In this document: piece after piece, positions 59,304 to 64,000 of the stretch
How the letters are laid out: every line of letters begins with the position of its first letter
How positions within the stretch are numbered: position 1 is the stretch's first letter
Source: Trichostrongylus colubriformis
Lineage: Eukaryota; Nematoda; Chromadorea; Rhabditida; Trichostrongylidae
NCBI GenBank assembly: GCA_963978905.1
Contig: OZ022256.1
Span: 48,594,001-48,658,000, forward strand
Length of the DNA: 64,000 nucleotides
Direction: 5' to 3'
Made by a program: the position numbers and the translations under genes
Notes under the pieces: model-generated
Told to the model about the DNA's origin: nothing
The model's input: only the letters and a program-made list of their open reading frames with translations
Database searches by the model: none

Positions 59304-59817
59304 TATATTTCCGTTATATATACTTGCTAAAGGCGGCATACAAGGTTTCACGTGCTTATAAAAGAATCCAATTGAGATCGAGCTCTCCAAAACGATGGAC
59401 GACGGGGTGGAGCGTCCGAGTGGGTTTGTAAGGTAAAGAGCTGTGGAGGGAAGAGGCGACACTCATGTGGTCAGGGACGCAGAGTGAGGAGGAAGTCAAC
59501 ATCGGGGGCGAAATTTTGAACTGTGCTCTGGCCTCTGATGGCTGTTTAAATGTTGTGATGGATATCCAAACGAGTTGCTCTTGTTCCACTTTTTCCATTT
59601 CTGCTCTGGATCGAATCAGTCTCGATTCTTTTCGTATATCTGTTCATGTACAGTATCTAGTAGAGTGATTTCAAGAGATTTTCAGATTTTTTTCTGCATT
59701 TTGTGTCTCATTACCAGTAAGTGCTTTTCTTCTACTTCTGCACGTTTCCATGGAATTCCCGTGGACGATTTCTTTAAGAAAAATGAGAAGCTGCTCCTGT
59801 AATCACTTCCGTTTAAG

Positions 59818-62800
59818 GTCACCAACAACTGCCATCATGTCGGATGCTGAAGATCGACTGATGGTCGACCTCTTCCGTGGCTACAACTCGCTGGTACAGC
59901 CGGTTCGGAATAAAACTGAATTGCCGATGATTGTCAAAATTGCTATGCAACTAATTTTGCTCATTAATGTGGTCAGTCAGGAGCTTTGCAAAATTCCTTC
60001 GTTTTTCCTTTTCGAATTCCCTGGTATCGTTTTCAGGACGAGAAAGAGCAGGTGATGCACACAAATGTATGGCTGACACTGGTGAGTTCAGGTTTTAGTT
60101 ATATCTCAAAGCTGTCGGAACATTATTGGAAATTTTTTTTCTAAATTGGCAATTATGGCTAGCTTTGTCTCACATTTTTATTATACTATCTTTTTTTGCA
60201 CGCATACTGGTCGTCTCTTCTCGTGTTTACAAGTGTTTGTTGAATTTTTTGAGAATTTAGGAGTAATGGTGAAGCCCCTCATCGCTGGTGCCACATGCTC
60301 AGCTTGCCTTCTATCATAAGGCGCGGTTACACCACGGTTACTGAATTGCTAGTTTCTTTGAATGGGGTATTATGTTGTTATGGGTGGATCCACGATGCTT
60401 TCTGAGAAAGGTGGTGCCACGGGGTGTGTACCCTTCATTTAAGAATTTCTCCACCCTCATTTCGCACCCTCTCCTCTTTCCGCCTGCTACATTGAGGAGC
60501 TGTATCCTCAATAGATCCTCACTTTCGCGTGAAACTTTGCAAGCGGTCCTTATTGTGCAAATATGATACATATTTCATATAAGTAAGAGGGAGACTCATT
60601 TTTTCGTGCACGATTCCTTTAATGAGCTCGTTGCTCGTTCAAGTGTTTGTAGAGTTAGGATAGAAGGTCCAAAAAATCAGCTTCGCTCTGGTCAAGGATA
60701 AAGGATAAGGTTATGGGCAAAAATCGATCATTTTTTTGGGATGCGCTATGTGGTGGCCGGTTATTGTCATTTCTTCTGTACAGTGACTTGGAGTGGGAGG
60801 CTGTTTGGCCTGGGTGAGCAATGATGCAGCATTTGATTCCTGCACCATGTAAGTGCGCTTCACCTGTCACTACACCACCTGCGTCATGTTGCACTGCCTT
60901 TTGATTTTTTTCGTTTTATATACCTGCCCGTTTTTGCTTACATATCACCGGTCGGGCCAGCGCACACAACTGTGCGCGCTATAAACTTACTCAGTACCCA
61001 TAACCAAATCGCGTTTCGCCCCCTTTGGGCGCTTCAAGTGTCTTCGAGATGGCTTCGACGTTGGCAACCGAATTGTTGCTGATTTCGAGAAGCTTTGTGA
61101 CCGAGTTGTGAATTTTTGTCATACGGACCGCCCATTGGGGTGCGCTCCGCCCACTGTGCCCAGGCCTCATCCATGGTTATCAAAATTTAATGGCTGACCT
61201 GATTCCATCTTTTGCTCACGTTCGGGTCATATTGAACCCAGGAAACAATTTTCGGTCTGAAAAAGGAAATTCCAGTGCACGACCGGCGCACCTGTGGTCT
61301 TTACTTCTTGTACCATGCCCTACCCATCCCAAGCTTGTCTCGCTTCTACACGTTGTTTTCATGCTATGCCTAATTGCGTGACAGACAGAGGGACGGACGG
61401 AGGGAGGGGCGAACGGGCGAACAGACAGGTGAAACGTTTTATATATAGCAGATCTAGTTTTAAAGAGCCGATCCCACGTTTGCTAAAATATCATGCTTGT
61501 TGCTTATAAAAGGGCGTTTGAGCACGCCCTGGGAGTGTTGTCGCAAAGGACCTTGAATGCTGTCTACCAATGACGAATCGGATGATACTCACCTCCTAGC
61601 AAACGTAGAATGTGCCTTTATCTCTCTATTACCCTGCCGATACCTTTTGCTTTGTCAAATTCGAGAAATAACAGCCTTGATCACCTCATTGAATTTGATT
61701 CTTTTTTTAGAAATGGCGTGATTTCCAAATGCAGTGGGAACCGAAGGATTATGACGGAATCACCCAGATTCGTGTGGCGCCCGATAAAATCTGGTTGCCG
61801 GACATTGTGCTGTTCAATAAGTGAGTGAAGTATCGGTGAATCCTTAAAATCTATTGGTATCATTTTTTTCGAAGTGTTTCTGTTATTAATACATGTACTT
61901 CTTTATTTCACGAGGGTGGAAGGTGCATTCATGTGGAAAAATAAACAAATCTGTTAACTGAAAACGAATTATCTCGGCAAGTGCTTGTTGGCACACTGTG
62001 TTAAGCTGAATTTGTTGTATCGTTTTGTGAATTCCAGCCCTTATCCAGGTAATCAAAACCTCCTAGATTTCCGATGATATGATTTTTCCAATAGAAACGT
62101 TTGGGATTATGGAAACACTATCCCCGCGAACTCTTGCATAGATCCATCATCACATTCAAACGCCTCTGCGAAACTTGTTGGAAGAGGTATGCGTGGCGCA
62201 TATGAGAAACGGGGTCTCTATCTCTTTTTTTTTTGTCAGTGGGGATTCAAAGAAGGTTTTGTTACCAGACTGCAGTTTTAATAGTATCGCTGTTTGGAGG
62301 GCTCAGTTCGGTCCTACTGACTTCGACATTCCTTCTTAGTAATCGAAGACATAGGTCGCGACGAGTAAGGTCCCTCACAACAATGGTGGTTCCCTTCAGA
62401 AGGAGGCGGCGGGGGAAGGGGAATTAGATCCGTCTGGTCTGCAATCAAAGGTTGCAGCATTATCGCGATACCATAGTCACCATGGGGCCGCGTTCATACT
62501 CAGCGCTGGCAGGGCGTGGCTGCTTTCACGGACAGCGGGGCGGAGTGGCATGGAGGAGGTGCAGAGACGACACACGTAAGAAGACAGAGCAGGGTGGTAT
62601 AGGCGGAGACGCACAGACACCCAGCCACGCCACGCCGCCGGCACCGCAGAGTAGCGCGGCCTCAAGTGTAAGGCCCTTTGAGTAGCGACTAGACAACTAA
62701 CCACACCCCAGTGGGAAGCAACTGGTAGAAGCGGTGACAATCGCTTGTTCTGTGAGCGTGACGCTCCATTCCTCAGTTCCACCTCTTACTGATTCTGTTC

Positions 62801-64000
62801 TGACCATGAAAAGCTGCAAGAATTCGTTGAAGTGGATATGAGAAACAGCGAGGGAAGTAGAGCACAATTTACTGCTTGCAGGGACTCTCCATTTTTTCAC
62901 TCACCCGGTGCCATAAAGGGTCCTAGATTCTTCACATTGAATGCAGCGGAAGGGGGAATTCAGCAGATCGTAGAATATGAAAGTAGGGGTGCTCAGCAAT
63001 GTATTAGTAGAGAAAAAACGGAATAAAACTGCGAAGAAAGCGAGAATTAACCCGAACACCGTCTCCTCTCTTGCTCCCCTCTGCATCACTAGCCGGTGAG
63101 GTAAGTTTGAGACGGACGAGGGGCTGAGTCAGCTGACCGCGAACGTTATCCCGTCCTCGCCGGCGACATCCCCGGCGGCAACACGATTCAAACTGCTCCG
63201 GGATCGTCATTAGACTCCAAGGCGTGCTCATTCAATGCGAATATCGCCACACATCACCTGTTCTGAAGTGGAAGGGTTAATTTCAGAGAACATGTATTCT
63301 GTTCTCACTTTCTCCTTAGCACTCCCGGTGCCTTTGAAGGCAGCTTTAGGGGAAATTCGGACGAAAAGTGAAAGAAGTAGTGAATATGAAAGTCGAGATG
63401 CCTAGTAACAGGACAGTGGAGAAAAAACGGATGGAAATGGCCAAATACCAGAGAAATAGGACCCCTTCCCACCGTTGGTTCTAGGCGCGGACGACCTTTC
63501 CGTCAAGAGGCGGGTAGTCCGCCTAGGTTTTCCATTGGCATTACCAAGACGTAAACATGAAGCGAAGCTCGGAAATGCGATAGCATCTATTCCCATGTGG
63601 TGTGCTTCGAGCTAAAGGTGAGAAAGCGCGCTGCGATACTTTCAATCCTGCCGATCTCCTTGACCAACCTCACCGTGACCAACCACTAATCACGTCGCCT
63701 GGTGGCGGAGTGCCCTAAACCAGGGCGGCTTGCCCTGACGAGGCCGCCTCCGCCACAGCTCGGGGGCGCCTTTCGCGGGGGATTTCGCTATGCATAGGCC
63801 TTTCATACCCGTAGTTTTTCACTAAATGACTCCTTTTGGGATTTCTTATCATCTACATTATCCCTAACACTGTCTTTAAATGCACGTGGGAAAGTCAGCC
63901 AGTCAGTGTGTAGCCATTCAGCACAACTCCTCCTAACATCCTCGTTGGCATCGAAACCTCATGATCATGGCTTATTTTTCAGTGCCGACGGTAATTACGA
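59818..64000 (+). CDS. Nicotinic acetylcholine receptor subunit (UNC-29/LEV-1-like), 5' part
   Basis: Exons 59818-59971, 60037-60081, 61711-61820 and 63983 to beyond 64000 join in phase with GT/AG introns. They read DAEDRLMVDLFRGYNSLVQP, then VKIAMQLILLINV, DEKEQVMHTNVWLTL, KWRDFQMQWEPKDYDGITQI, RVAPDKIWLPDIVLFN, NADGNYE. This is the N-terminal extracellular domain of a cys-loop receptor, including the conserved WLPDIVLFNNADG of agonist loop A. The non-alpha UNC-29/LEV-1 type is inferred from the opening LMVDLFRGYNSLVQP. The vicinal Cys pair that defines alpha subunits would lie past the window, so this is not proven. In UNC-29-type receptors the subunit is part of the levamisole-sensitive muscle channel. 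The first exon here starts in mid-codon after a TTTAAG acceptor; the signal-peptide exon must lie upstream and was not found. Confidence 0.9.
60480..60625. repeat. Single end of MITE family B in an nAChR intron
   Basis: GAGCTGTATCCTCAATAGATCC, TGAAACTTTGCAAGCGGTCC, GTGCAAATATGATACATAT and GTGCACGATTCCTTTAA match the right arm of 36488-36919. Confidence 0.6.
60670..60895 (-). mobile_element. tRNA-derived SINE in an nAChR intron
   Basis: The minus strand reads CAGGTGGTGTAGTGACAGGTG, GGTGCAGGAATCAAATGC (B-box-like) and CCACTCCAAGTCACTGTACA. The tail is diverged. Confidence 0.7.
62486..62662. mobile_element. Foldback MITE family G, well-preserved copy
   Basis: GGCCGCGTTCATACTCAGCG at the left pairs with GCAGAGTAGCGCGGCC at the right. 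GGCAGGGCGTGGCTGC pairs with CAGCCACGCCACGCCGCC. It lies in the third visible nAChR intron. Confidence 0.7.
62890..63280. repeat. Dispersed repeat shared with 20340-20665 and 5320-5900
   Basis: GTGAGGTAAGTTTGAGACGG, CTGACCGCGAACGTTATCC and TCGCCACACATCACCTGTTC follow the same order as at 20450-20650. Confidence 0.5.
63330..63890. repeat. Dispersed repeat family C, copy 4
   Basis: Matches 8313-9025 block by block (GAAATTCGGACGAAAAGTG, GGATGGAAATGGCCAAATAC, GGGCGGCTTGCCCTGACGAG, TTATCCCTAACACTGTCTTT) but lacks that copy's internal A-rich stretch. It ends about 95 bp before the last visible nAChR exon. Confidence 0.7.

Overview
The window looks like nuclear DNA of a parasitic nematode, most likely a strongylid (hookworm or relative). 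The basis is four intron-rich genes of animal families with GT/AG introns. Small introns of about 50-150 bp alternate with introns of 1-5 kb that are packed with transposon remnants. Between the genes lie very many small foldback elements, a tRNA-derived SINE family, mariner and Tc1-type elements. No bacterial operons, CRISPR arrays or rRNA are seen. The species assignment is inference.

Layout. 1-3981 (+): the last eight exons of a P5B-type (ATP13A2-like) transport ATPase; its 5' part lies before the window. 3982-12453: no confident gene, but a dense cluster of foldback elements, including one built on a 17-bp array of the palindrome GCGATCGC (7005-7290). 12454-26022 (+): a complete ten-exon Wnt ligand gene (387 aa), WNT16-like in its basic linker, with two introns over 4 kb that carry a nested foldback element and a mariner inside a SINE. 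27105-28829 (-): three phase-compatible exons of an unrecognised gene, possibly ending in a lamin-tail-like fold. 29000-39600: SINE, mariner, Tc1-like and foldback elements. 39700-44634 (+): a complete eleven-exon PUF (Pumilio/FBF) RNA-binding protein gene (533 aa) with eight repeats and an extra stretch between repeats 4 and 5. 44635-59817: long gene-poor stretch with SINEs, foldbacks and an inverted-dimer mariner remnant. 59818-64000 (+): the 5' half of the extracellular domain of a nicotinic acetylcholine receptor subunit (UNC-29/LEV-1-like), running off the right edge; its signal-peptide exon was not found.

The genes do not form one pathway: they are a late-endosomal/lysosomal P5B pump, a secreted patterning signal, a post-transcriptional mRNA regulator and a muscle/neuronal ion channel. 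All exon boundaries were derived by eye from reading-frame continuity, GT/AG sites and family motifs; RNA evidence was not available. The most unusual structures are the transposon remains, not a new multi-gene system.
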